DNA of 40,091 nucleotides from Mycobacterium sp. IS-1496 (GTDB lineage Bacteria; Actinomycetota; Actinomycetes; Mycobacteriales; Mycobacteriaceae), in assembly GCF_001499995.1 (NCBI RefSeq), contig NZ_LQIU01000036.1:1-40091 (forward strand). The letters run 5' to 3'. The notes under the pieces are model-generated. The model had not been told where the DNA came from, made no database searches, and was given only the letters and a program-made list of their open reading frames with translations. Position 1 is the first letter of the stretch; every line of letters begins with the position of its first letter. The position numbers and the translations under genes were made by a program. Positions 14,897 through 22,313 of the stretch are shown here, piece after piece.

Positions 14897-15628
14897 TCAG
14901 GCGGCGAGCATGAACGACAGGAAGAACCCGCCCGCCGTCGCGAACGCGTTGAGGGGCCGGCCGTGCTCGAACGCCTCCGGCATCAGGGTGTCGGCCAGCG
15001 AGGCGAGCACGGCGCCGCCCGCGAACGCCAGCGCCACGGCCAGCACCTCCTCGCTGAGCGTTCCTGCCGTCGCCCGTCCGAGCACCACGGCCACGGCCAG
15101 CAGGACCGCACAGGCGAGCCAGGTGAGAACCACTGTGCGCCCGGACATCCCGGAATTGCGCATCGCCACCGCGCCGACGAGGGATTCGGGCAGGTTCGAG
15201 AAGAAGATGGCGGCCAGAAGGGACAGCGATGCCCCGCCCACCAGCGACACTCCGAGCGCCACGTTCTCCGGGACACCGTCGAGCGTGACGGCGGCCAGCA
15301 GCGCGAGACCGACACCGCGCCGCGCACCCGATGACGCGACCTCGCGGACGTCGGGTCCCGCCTTGCCGCTGACGTAGCGGTCCAGGAGGGTGTCGGCGGT
15401 GACGAAAGCCGCTGCGCCCGCGAGCAATCCGAGGCCCGCGTGCCATCCGCCCGCCATCGCGAAGGCCTCTTCGAACAGTTCGAAGGTCAGTGCCGAGATC
15501 AGCGCGCCGCTGGCGAAGGCGAGCAACACACCGGTGACCCGTTTCGGCGGGCTCCACCGCGCCCCGGCCGCAGCGCCGAAGACCAGCGCGCTCGACGCCG
15601 CGACGCCGAAGTAGACCGCGGTCAACAC
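14897..15628 (-). CDS. ZIP family metal transporter
   Basis: 243 residues with about 7-8 helices. ZIP metal-path motifs are present in modified form. LDGVPENVALG (in place of HNxPEG in helix 4) and FFSNLPESLVGA (helix 5) are of the type seen in bacterial ZIP-like permeases. An acidic FELFEEAF segment lies in helix 2-3. The usual His residues of zinc transporters are largely missing, so the metal is uncertain. It starts at a GTG 12 bases after the small membrane gene at 15641, so both are probably one transcript. It is convergent with the secreted protein gene. Confidence 0.87.
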   Translation of the reverse strand: MLTAVYFGVAASSALVFGAAAGARWSPPKRVTGVLLAFASGALISALTFELFEEAFAMAGGWHAGLGLLAGAAAFVTADTLLDRYVSGKAGPDVREVASSGARRGVGLALLAAVTLDGVPENVALGVSLVGGASLSLLAAIFFSNLPESLVGAVAMRNSGMSGRTVVLTWLACAVLLAVAVVLGRATAGTLSEEVLAVALAFAGGAVLASLADTLMPEAFEHGRPLNAFATAGGFFLSFMLAA

Positions 15629-15640
15629 GGCGGCAGGGGA

Positions 15641-15901
15641 TCAGGTGGTGGCCGGCACGACCTGCGCCGTGGCCATCTCCTGGCGTTGCCGTTCGCGCGC
15701 CTGGGCACTGAAGCACAGGATGCTGGCCCCGAAGCTCACCAGCGCCACCGCACCGGCGATCGCCGCGGCCCCCAGATCCGACATACCGACGCTGGCGAGG
15801 CATACCGCGAGCGCGATCACGGCGGTGAAGTTCAAGAACAACGCGGTGGTGGCAATCGCCTCGGTCGTCGCGTCGGCGGGGGCTGGCACACGCTCGGCCA
15901 T
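15641..15901 (-). CDS. Small two-helix membrane protein
   Basis: 86 residues with a good GAGGAGACC ribosome site before the ATG. There are two hydrophobic segments (about 18-40 and 46-66) and a charged tail AQARERQRQEM. No family recognised. It is the first gene before the ZIP transporter. A SigF-like promoter element lies 50 bases upstream, suggesting stationary-phase or stress expression. Confidence 0.75.
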   Translation of the reverse strand: MAERVPAPADATTEAIATTALFLNFTAVIALAVCLASVGMSDLGAAAIAGAVALVSFGASILCFSAQARERQRQEMATAQVVPATT

Positions 15902-15951
15902 CGGGGTCTCCTCGGTCGTACTGCGTTGAGCTGCAGGTGTTGAGCTCTTTG

Positions 15952-15976
15952 TTACCCGCGCGGCAACGGCTCAAAC
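15952..15976 (-). promoter_or_regulatory. SigF-like promoter for small membrane protein and ZIP gene
   Basis: On the minus strand GTTT (15973-15976), 15 bases of spacer, then GGGTAA (15952-15957). This is close to the mycobacterial SigF consensus GTTT-N15-17-GGGTAT/C. Transcription would begin near 15945, about 44 bases before the ATG at 15901. The last base of the -10 differs from consensus. Confidence 0.5.
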
Positions 15977-15999
15977 GGCGTCTACGGACCGGGAGACGA

Positions 16000-16044
16000 C
16001 GACGGCCCGCCGCCGCGACACTCAGTCGCGATGACGGGCCGTCG
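16000..16044. terminator. Nested hairpin terminator
   Basis: CGACGGCCCG (16000-16009) pairs perfectly with CGGGCCGTCG (16035-16044). Inside it CGCGAC (16014-16019) pairs with GTCGCG (16025-16030) around ACTCA. It lies 14 bases after the stop of the hemophore-like gene (minus strand) and has no T-run, as is common in mycobacteria. Confidence 0.75.
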
Positions 16045-16057
16045 GTGCGCGTTCGGG

Positions 16058-16456
16058 TCAGCCGGCCATGAACTGGTCGTAGGCCGACGCGAGCTCGGGC
16101 GACAGCACAGTGACATTGCACTGCCGCTGGGTGTCGCCGATCGGGGCCAGGATCCCGCGCAGTTCGTGGTACTCCTGCGGGTTGGCGGTGAAGTAACCGC
16201 GGATGTCGGCCTCCGCCTGCGGGCGGGGCTGGCTCATCGCCGCGGTCACCACCTGGTTGGCACCCGGATGGTCGGCCAGGTACTGGCGCGCCGAGCCGGT
16301 CACGCTGCTGACGGTGTTCGCGACACCGCTGGCCGAGCAGTCGACCGCGGCCGAGGCCGTGGGCGCCGCGATGGTTGCTGCGGCAACTCCGCCGAACAGG
16401 CAACCGGCGAACACACCGGCGATCCCCCGGCGAGCGGCATTACCACTGAATTTCAT
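16058..16456 (-). CDS. Hemophore-family (MHB, Rv0203-like) secreted protein
   Basis: 132 residues from the ATG at 16456, with an AGAGGAAG ribosome site. Upstream residues to 16549 are rejected because this start restores a clean signal peptide (about 1-37, ending APTASAA). The mature part matches the mycobacterial heme-binding family: VDCSASGVANTVSSVTGSA, YLADHPGANQVVTAAM, RGYFTANPQEYHELRGILAPI, CNVTVLSPELASAYDQFM. Two Cys in the mature part probably form the family disulfide. Rv0203 carries heme to MmpL3 and MmpL11 in M. tuberculosis. The family also has non-heme-binding members, so the ligand is not proven here. Confidence 0.9.
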   Translation of the reverse strand: MKFSGNAARRGIAGVFAGCLFGGVAAATIAAPTASAAVDCSASGVANTVSSVTGSARQYLADHPGANQVVTAAMSQPRPQAEADIRGYFTANPQEYHELRGILAPIGDTQRQCNVTVLSPELASAYDQFMAG

Positions 16457-16872
16457 GATCACTTCCTCTTCGGATCTCCGATTACGGTGCGCTGTCGTCA
16501 GCGCTCTCCCCGCCCGGAATCGAAAGTACCCGAGCGCAAAGCGTGCCATTCGGGGGTAATTCGCCGTGGCGAAGCGGGTCCGTCGGCGTTACGCGATTCG
16601 GCTGTGATCTAGCCCTCATTATCGGGGTTATGCTGCAGTTTCGGCGTCCGGGAAATGTCGCTTTCTCAGTGTTTGCGGCTGTTTCTTAAATGATCGTGAT
16701 TTACAGCGATATCGAATTGTTATAAGGCGAACGGGGGTTGAGCGCGGTCAGACGATGACCTACGTCACATCGCGACGGATATGGGTTACGCGGTTCTCGC
16801 AGCGGCAACCCAACTCGTGGTGCACCCGAGCGCCGACAACGAACAAGTCAACGCAAATGGGAGCGAAGAAAC
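16457..16872. other. Divergent intergenic region, AT-rich in the middle
   Basis: 416 bases without a supported gene between the hemophore-like gene and the ferritin-like gene. The 16600-16730 part is AT-rich and contains promoter-like sequences in both directions (ATTATC at 16618-16623 read on the minus strand as GATAAT; TATAAG at 16721 on the plus strand) and the palindrome CGATATCG. No IdeR box was found. Confidence 0.55.
16700..16726 (+). promoter_or_regulatory. Candidate promoter for ferritin-like gene
   Basis: TTTACA (16700-16705), 15-base spacer, TATAAG (16721-16726). It would give a leader of about 140 bases to the GTG at 16873. The spacer is shorter than ideal, so this is tentative. 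Confidence 0.4.
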
Positions 16873-17835
16873 GTGACGAATGCAGATACCACCAAGTTGC
16901 TCGCGCAACTGCGGGCGATCCTGGACCTGACCAACACCGAGATCCAGGTCGCCGAGACCCGGGTCGCCCAGGCCCGCACTGAAGCGGTCCGCAGGGAGTT
17001 GGAGCAGAACGCCTCAAACGGCCGTGAGCGCGCCGAGGCGATCGAGGGCGCGATCCGCGACCTCGGTGGCTACCCCGATGTGATCGGCCCCTTCCTGGGC
17101 CGTGCGGCGGCGGCCGTGAAGGCGCTGACCGAACAGGCTGAGCCGTTCGACGAGGCCCTGCTGGGTGACCTCGCGCTCGAGGATCAGCTCCTCGACCGGT
17201 CGCGCTACCTCAAGGCGCTGGCCGTGTCCGCCAAGGAGCAGGACGTGCAGGCCCTGGCCGACCGCTTGATCACCGCGCACTCCGCGACGGTCGACTGGCT
17301 GACCACGGTGCTGGCCGAGGACGCCCTCGGCGGCCCGGCTGCCCTGCGCCGTACCCCGCTGCAGGCCGCCGCAGGCGTGGCGGTCCGGACCGTCAACCTG
17401 CCGCTGACCTGGACCACCCGCGGTGTGGACCGCACCGTCGAGGCGCTGCGCAACACCGGACCGGCGTTCAATGAGCTGGTCAGCCGTGGCGCCCGCGTCA
17501 GCGAGGTCGCAGGCAAGGCGCTGGGCGCGTCCCGCGATGCGGCGCTGGCCGCGGCGGAGAAGGTGACCCGCGATGAGGGCGCCGGCCAGGCCGCCGACGC
17601 CCTGCACTCGGTCCGCGACGGTGCCGGCGTGCTGGACGCGTCGGAGCTGCCGATCAACGGCTACGACGAGCTGACCGTCACCGAGGCCGTCGCCGAGGTG
17701 AAGGACCTCACCGACCCGTCCGACATCCGGACGATCGTCGCGTGGGAGGAAGCGCACAAGAACCGCTCGCGCGTCGTGTCCGCCGCTCAGACGCGGCTCG
17801 CCGCGATCGCGCAGGAGGTCGTCGGCATCAGCTGA
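16873..17835 (+). CDS. Ferritin-like helical protein with conserved C-terminal domain, function unknown
   Basis: 320 residues from a GTG with GGGAG ten bases upstream. Residues 1-155 are a four-helix bundle of the ferritin-like type (TNTEIQVAETRVAQARTEAVRRELEQN, then ALEDQLLDRSRYLKALAVSAKEQDVQAL). I see no clean ExxH iron-ligand pairs. A linker with LPLTWTTRGVDRTVEAL and several amphipathic helices follows. The end is a small domain LPINGYDELTVTEAVAEVKDL ... IVAWEEAHKNRSRV, which resembles a short domain fused to varied actinobacterial membrane or stress proteins. No signal peptide. It ends at a strong bidirectional terminator. I cannot name a function. Confidence 0.85.
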   Translation: MTNADTTKLLAQLRAILDLTNTEIQVAETRVAQARTEAVRRELEQNASNGRERAEAIEGAIRDLGGYPDVIGPFLGRAAAAVKALTEQAEPFDEALLGDLALEDQLLDRSRYLKALAVSAKEQDVQALADRLITAHSATVDWLTTVLAEDALGGPAALRRTPLQAAAGVAVRTVNLPLTWTTRGVDRTVEALRNTGPAFNELVSRGARVSEVAGKALGASRDAALAAAEKVTRDEGAGQAADALHSVRDGAGVLDASELPINGYDELTVTEAVAEVKDLTDPSDIRTIVAWEEAHKNRSRVVSAAQTRLAAIAQEVVGIS

Positions 17836-17853
17836 CGCACCCCCCATAACGAC

Positions 17854-17884
17854 CGAAACCCCGCAGCCCGGCTGCGGGGTTTCG
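17854..17884. terminator. Strong bidirectional hairpin terminator
   Basis: CGAAACCCCGCAGC pairs without mismatch with its reverse complement across a 3-base loop, giving a 14-bp stem. It sits between the stops of two convergent genes (17835 and 17902). The T-rich GGGGTTTCG side on each strand helps termination both ways. Confidence 0.92.
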
Positions 17885-17901
17885 TCGTGCTGACGGCGTC
17901 C

Positions 17902-19245
17902 TCAGCCCGCAGTGCGCTCGCGTGTGGTGGCGACGCGGGCCAGCGCGTAGAGGACGGCGCCGACGGCCAGCATGATCGCGGCGAACAGCCACACCTTGGC
18001 GGTCTGCTGGGTCATCAGCAGGACGCACGACGCCACGCCCAGCACCGGCACCGCGGTCCACACGCGGAAGTGGTCGTGCTCGACGTGGTCGCGGCGCAGC
18101 ACGAGCACGGCCACGTTGGTCGAGATGAACACCACCAACAGCAGCAGCACCACGGTCTCGGCCAGCGTCGACAGCTCCCCGACGAGCGTGAGGCACATGG
18201 CCACCACGGTCGTCGCGACGATCGCCACCCACGGCGTCCGGCGCTCCGGCAGCACCCGGCTCAGCACCGACGGGAGGAGCCCGTGTTCGGCCATTCCGTA
18301 GGTCAGCCGGCTGGACATGATCATCGTCAACAGTGCGCCGTTGGCCACGGCGACGAGGGCAATGGCGCTGAACAACCAGTCCGGCACGCCGACCCCGGTC
18401 GCCGACACCACATCGAGTAGCGGCCCCGAGGATTCGGAGAGTTCGCCGGCGGGCAGTGCGATCGCGCTGGCGATCCCGACCAGCGCGTAGACCACACCCG
18501 CGGTGATCAGCGCGCCGAATAGCGCTGTCGGATACACCTTGCTCGGGTTGCGGATCTCCTCGGCGACATTCGCCGAGGTCTCGAACCCGACGAACGAGTA
18601 GTAGGCCACGATGGCGCCGGCCAGGATCGCCAGGGCGGGTGTGGCGCCGTCGGGCAACTCGGCGATCCGGCCGACCTCACCACGGCCGCCGCCGACCATC
18701 ATCGCCACCGCGACGATCACGATGAGCAGACCGCTCAATTCGATGACGGTCATCACGACGTTGCTCTTGACCGATTCGTTGATACCGCGCGCGTTCAGTG
18801 CCGCCACGAGGGCGAGGAACACGATCGCGGCGGGTATCGCCGGCACGTCGAGGAAGGTCGACAGGTAGTCGCCGGCGAAGGCCAGCGACAGCCCGGCGGC
18901 GCTGGTGACACCGGCCGCCAACATGCTGAAGCCCACGAGGAAGGACACCACCGGCCGTTTGAACGCCCGCTCGGCGAACACGGCGGCCCCGCCCGCCTTC
19001 GGATACTTGGTGACCAGTTCGGCGTAGGAGCCGGCCGTGAGCAGCGCCAGCAGCAGCGCCACCAGCAGCGGCGCCCACAGCACGCCGCCGACATCCTGCG
19101 CCAGCACCCCCATCAGGGCGTAGATGCCCGCACCCAGCACGTCGCCGAGGATGAACAGGAACAGCAGGGGCCCGGTGATCTTGCGCTTGAGCTTGTCGGT
19201 GGCCGCGGGCTCGCCACGTACCTGTTCGGTCGCTTCCGAAGACAT
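17902..19245 (-). CDS. APC family amino acid permease
   Basis: 447 residues with about 12 helices. Helix 1 carries the APC signature LFLFILGDVLGAGIYALMG (about 28-46). Helix 3 region KAGGAAVFAERAF, helix 6 AIVAYYSFVGFETSANVAEEIRNPSKVYP and helix 8 SRLTYGMAEHGLLPSVL all fit amino acid/polyamine permeases. A GGGAGG ribosome site precedes the ATG. The substrate cannot be read from sequence. The 120-base leader region upstream contains stable hairpins that may be regulatory. Confidence 0.92.
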   Translation of the reverse strand: MSSEATEQVRGEPAATDKLKRKITGPLLFLFILGDVLGAGIYALMGVLAQDVGGVLWAPLLVALLLALLTAGSYAELVTKYPKAGGAAVFAERAFKRPVVSFLVGFSMLAAGVTSAAGLSLAFAGDYLSTFLDVPAIPAAIVFLALVAALNARGINESVKSNVVMTVIELSGLLIVIVAVAMMVGGGRGEVGRIAELPDGATPALAILAGAIVAYYSFVGFETSANVAEEIRNPSKVYPTALFGALITAGVVYALVGIASAIALPAGELSESSGPLLDVVSATGVGVPDWLFSAIALVAVANGALLTMIMSSRLTYGMAEHGLLPSVLSRVLPERRTPWVAIVATTVVAMCLTLVGELSTLAETVVLLLLVVFISTNVAVLVLRRDHVEHDHFRVWTAVPVLGVASCVLLMTQQTAKVWLFAAIMLAVGAVLYALARVATTRERTAG

Positions 19246-19263
19246 CCGTACCTCCCACAGATG

Positions 19264-19341
19264 CGCCGAAAGCGACTCTTCCGGCGACGGTGCGATAGCA
19301 GGTACCCAGGTCGGTGCCTCGGCAAGCCTGGTCGTTCCAGG
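19264..19341 (-). promoter_or_regulatory. Hairpin-rich leader upstream of APC permease
   Basis: Read on the minus strand, CGCCGGAA pairs with TTTCGGCG around a 7-base loop (19264-19286, one G-T pair), 18 bases before the permease start. Further upstream CCTGG-AACGA-CCAGG (19327-19341) is an exact hairpin. The RNA may be a structured leader. No known riboswitch class was matched by eye (glycine, guanidine and c-di-AMP patterns were considered). Confidence 0.35.
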
Positions 19342-19365
19342 TCAGCGGTGGGTTCGCCCGGTAGG

Positions 19366-19719
19366 TCAGTATTCGACGCGGAACCCGCCGATGAGCCGCA
19401 GGACGTTGCCGTCGGGATCGGTCAGCGTCGCCAGCCGCACACCCTTGGCCGCGTCGGCGATCGGCTCGGCCTCGATGCCGCGGGCGCCGACCTCGGCGAG
19501 GTGGGCCTCCAGATCGTCGACGGCGAAGTTGAGCAGGCCCGATCCGGCGCGGTCGGGGTCCGCGAAGACCTGCACCCAACTTCCCGGCCTGACCTGCCAC
19601 TCCATCAGCGTCGGCATCGGATCGTTGTCGGCCGCCCGCCCGAACAGCGACGTGTACCAGCGGCGGCTCTCGTCGATGTCGGACACCGGCACGACCGCCA
19701 GCAGATGGTCGATGGTCAT
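19366..19719 (-). CDS. VOC superfamily (glyoxalase-like) protein
   Basis: 117 residues from the ATG at 19719, preceded by AAGGAGA. The open frame reaches 19788, but that extension lacks a ribosome site. The two-module beta-alpha-beta pattern is clear: LLAVVPVSDIDESRRWYTSLFGR, then LLNFAVDDLEAHLAEVGARGI, ending TLTDPDGNVLRLIGG. Glu/His metal ligands are partly missing (LMEWQV, LNFAV), so it may bind a ligand rather than a metal. Upstream of it is the divergent beta-lactamase-fold hydrolase. Confidence 0.9.
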   Translation of the reverse strand: MTIDHLLAVVPVSDIDESRRWYTSLFGRAADNDPMPTLMEWQVRPGSWVQVFADPDRAGSGLLNFAVDDLEAHLAEVGARGIEAEPIADAAKGVRLATLTDPDGNVLRLIGGFRVEY

Positions 19720-19852
19720 CGTGTCTCCTTCCGTCGTCTCCAGATGACGACTCCCCGACAGGCGCCGACTCATCGCTCGGCTGCCCATCGCGGCGGTGGC
19801 CTACCCTTGCCGACGGGGCCGGGACACGTCCGAACGCGGCCGGGAAGGACTC

Positions 19853-21118
19853 ATGACCAGCACGGAGAAGCCGGAAGGCCGCATTCGCGTGCCCGCCGAC
19901 CTTGACGCGGTCACCACCGTCGGCGACGAGGACCACTCCGGTGTCGACCCCGCGGCGGTGGAGCGGATCTGGCAGGCGGCGCGGCACTGGTACTCCGCCG
20001 GGATGCACCCGGCGATCCAGGTGTGCGTGCGCCGGCACGGGCGTGTCGTCCTCAGTCGAGCGATCGGGCACGGCTGGGGCAACGGACCGGACGACGCCGA
20101 CGACGCGGAGAAGATCCCGGTCACCCCGGACACCCCCTTCTGTGTGTACAGCGCCGCCAAGGCGATCACGACGACCGTCGTGCACATGCTGGCCGAACGC
20201 GGTCACTTCTCACTCGACGACCGGGTGTGCGAGTACCTGCCGAACTACACCAGCCACGGCAAGGACCGCACGACCATCCGCCACGTCATGACCCACAGCG
20301 CGGGTGTCCCCTTCCCCACCGGTGAGCGACCCAACCTCAAGCGCATGAACGACAGCGCGTACGCCCGGGAGATGCTCGGTGACCTGCGGCCGCTGTACCG
20401 GCCAGGTCTGGTGCACATCTACCACGCGCTGACCTGGGGTCCGCTGGTGCGCGAGATCGTGTCGGCCGCGACGGGCCGCGGCATCCGCGAGATCCTGGCC
20501 GAGGAGATCCTCGAACCACTCGGCTTCCGCTGGACCAATTTCGGGGTCGACGAGTCCGACGTCCCCCTCGTCGCACCGAGCCACGCCACCGGCAAACCGC
20601 TGCCGCCGCCGATCGCCGCGGCGTTCCGCACGGCCGTCGGCGGCACACTGCACCAGATCATCCCGTTCACCAACACCCCGCTGTTCCTCACCGGGGTGGT
20701 GCCGTCGTCGAGCACGGTGTCGACGGCGCAGGAGTTGTCGCGATTCGCCGAACTGCTGCGCCGCGGTGGAGAACTCGACGGGTTGCGGGTGCTCGCGCCC
20801 GAGACGCTGTATGCCGCCACCCGCGAGTGCAGGAGACTGCGCCCGGACCTGGCCACCGGGCTGATGCCACTGCGCTGGGGAACCGGATACATGCTGGGGT
20901 CGAAGCGCTTCGGACCGTTCGGCCGCGACGCACCGGCGGCGTTCGGCCACACCGGGCTGGTCGACATCGCCGTCTGGGCGGACCCGGCGCGCGGCCTGGC
21001 GGCCGCGGTGGTGAGCAGCGGCAAACCGGGCAGGCACCGTGAAGCCAACCGGTACCCCGCGCTGCTCGATCGGATCAACGCCGAACTGCCGCCGACGCGC
21101 AATGAAATACTCGGCTGA
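19853..21118 (+). CDS. Serine hydrolase, beta-lactamase (EstB/LpqK-like) fold
   Basis: 421 residues from the ATG at 19853 with GGGAAGGA seven bases before it. Catalytic SxxK is Ser100-Ala-Ala-Lys103 (VYSAAKAI). Tyr of the YxN-like motif is in HIYHALTWG, and HTG appears in FGHTGLVDI near the end. No signal peptide, so it is a cytoplasmic esterase-type member rather than a resistance beta-lactamase. Mycobacteria have many such proteins with unknown substrates. The stop overlaps the ATG of the PAS-ANTAR gene (TGATG), so translation is probably coupled. Confidence 0.92.
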   Translation: MTSTEKPEGRIRVPADLDAVTTVGDEDHSGVDPAAVERIWQAARHWYSAGMHPAIQVCVRRHGRVVLSRAIGHGWGNGPDDADDAEKIPVTPDTPFCVYSAAKAITTTVVHMLAERGHFSLDDRVCEYLPNYTSHGKDRTTIRHVMTHSAGVPFPTGERPNLKRMNDSAYAREMLGDLRPLYRPGLVHIYHALTWGPLVREIVSAATGRGIREILAEEILEPLGFRWTNFGVDESDVPLVAPSHATGKPLPPPIAAAFRTAVGGTLHQIIPFTNTPLFLTGVVPSSSTVSTAQELSRFAELLRRGGELDGLRVLAPETLYAATRECRRLRPDLATGLMPLRWGTGYMLGSKRFGPFGRDAPAAFGHTGLVDIAVWADPARGLAAAVVSSGKPGRHREANRYPALLDRINAELPPTRNEILG

Positions 21119-21786
21119 TGTCGCGTACCGCGGGGAGAAGGCGCTTCGAAGAGGGCGAGGCCGAGCGTCAGCCGTCCCATATCGGCAGTTTCAAGTTCTA
21201 CTTCGTCGGGCAGCGCTGGGAGTGGTCCGACGAGGTGGCGCGGATGCACGGCTACGAACCGGGCACGGTCGAGCCGACCACCGAGCTGCTGCTGTCCCAC
21301 AAGCACCCCGACGACCGCAGGCTGGTCCAGGACCTGCTCGACCACGCGCTGCACACCGGCGAGTCGTTCTCCAGCAGGCACCGGTTCCTCGACACCAGCG
21401 GGGACGAGCACGACGTGCTGGTGGTGGCCGACCGGATGTTCGACGACCGGGGTTCGGTCATCGGGTCGGCCGGCTATTACGTCGACCTCACCGCGAGCCT
21501 CGACGAGGCGCGCCAAGAGGCGCTCGACGAGCAGTTGCCGGGTCTGTTCGAATCCCGGGCGGTGATCGAACAGGCCAAGGGCGCTCTGATGGTGATCTAT
21601 CGGATCAGCGCCGACCAGGCGTTCCGGGTGCTGCAGTGGCGCTCCCAGGAGACCAACACCAAGCTGCGCTCACTGGCCGCCCAGCTGATCGCGGAGGTGG
21701 GTCAGCTCCCCCCGGCCCCGTCGTCCACCCAGGGCCAGTTCGACCATCTGCTGCTGACAGTTCACGAACGCATCCCCGCCCGATGA
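21118..21786 (+). CDS. PAS-ANTAR regulator
   Basis: 222 residues. A PAS domain of the PAS_3 type spans about 22-127 (WEWSDEVARMHGYEPG, LLSHKHPDDRRLVQDLL, RHRFLDTSGDEHDVLVVADRMFD). An ANTAR domain follows at about 140-195 (ESRAVIEQAKGALMVIYRISADQAFRVLQ, SLAAQLI). ANTAR proteins bind paired hexaloop RNA hairpins and prevent termination; the PAS would sense redox, light or a ligand. There is no receiver domain. It is coupled to the hydrolase gene before it and followed after 137 bases by a STAS gene. Confidence 0.93.
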   Translation: MSRTAGRRRFEEGEAERQPSHIGSFKFYFVGQRWEWSDEVARMHGYEPGTVEPTTELLLSHKHPDDRRLVQDLLDHALHTGESFSSRHRFLDTSGDEHDVLVVADRMFDDRGSVIGSAGYYVDLTASLDEARQEALDEQLPGLFESRAVIEQAKGALMVIYRISADQAFRVLQWRSQETNTKLRSLAAQLIAEVGQLPPAPSSTQGQFDHLLLTVHERIPAR

Positions 21787-21835
21787 TGCGCGCAACGGAT
21801 GTCCGCCCCCTGTGCCGGCGGGTAAAATTCTGCTG

Positions 21836-21856
21836 CCGGCCGGCGCACCCGGCCGG
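21836..21856. terminator. GC-rich hairpin between PAS-ANTAR and STAS genes
   Basis: CCGGCCGG (21836-21843) pairs with CCGGCCGG (21849-21856) around CGCAC. It could be the terminator of the hydrolase/PAS-ANTAR unit or part of a leader controlled by ANTAR binding before the STAS gene. A GGGTAA element at 21820 resembles a SigF -10 but has no good -35. Confidence 0.45.
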
Positions 21857-21923
21857 GTCATCCGTCGGCGCCGTTGGCCGCGGCACAGAGACGGCAGATG
21901 GGGATCGAGGCGGGCTGGCACGG

Positions 21924-22313
21924 ATGCAACCGTTGGAGGTCGAACACGACGTGCGGGGGGACGCGGTCGTGGTCAGGGTGAGCGGCGACGTCGACTCGCT
22001 GTCCGTCGACGCCTTGAACAGCCACCTGGCGAAGGCGCGCGGCAGCGCGGTGGGCCATCCCAGTCGACTGGTCGTCGTCGACCTCTCAGGAGTCACCTAC
22101 TTCGGTAGCGCCGCGCTCAACGCCGTGCTGTCGTGTCACGAGGACGGCGCCGCCGAGGGCCTCTCGGTGGCGGTGGTCGCCGATCAGCCGTACGTCATGC
22201 AACCGATCGAGATCACCGGTCTGCACCGCGTGCTCGACACGTATCCGACCATCGAGGACGCGCTCCGGCGCGCCGGTCAGTCGCGGGACGGCGACGGGCG
22301 CACACCCCGGTAG
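21924..22313 (+). CDS. STAS domain anti-sigma factor antagonist
   Basis: 129 residues from the ATG at 21924; the longer in-frame open stretch upstream belongs to other genes' shadows. The STAS fold is clear: VVVRVSGDVDSLSVDALNSHL, RLVVVDLSGVTYFGSAALNAVLSCH, LSVAVVADQPYVMQPIEITGL. The usual DSSG phosphorylation loop reads F-G-S62-A-A, so Ser62 is the candidate phospho-site but the motif is altered. Partners (anti-sigma kinase) are not in the window. Its 3' end overlaps the convergent oxidoreductase by 37 bases. Confidence 0.9.
   Translation: MQPLEVEHDVRGDAVVVRVSGDVDSLSVDALNSHLAKARGSAVGHPSRLVVVDLSGVTYFGSAALNAVLSCHEDGAAEGLSVAVVADQPYVMQPIEITGLHRVLDTYPTIEDALRRAGQSRDGDGRTPR

Noticed and set aside
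19246..19365. Known riboswitch before the permease
   Set aside because: Core motifs of glycine, guanidine, lysine and c-di-AMP classes were not found by eye; kept only as a structured leader.
19853..21118. Antibiotic-resistance beta-lactamase
   Set aside because: SxxK is present but there is no signal peptide, and the sequence fits the esterase-like group.
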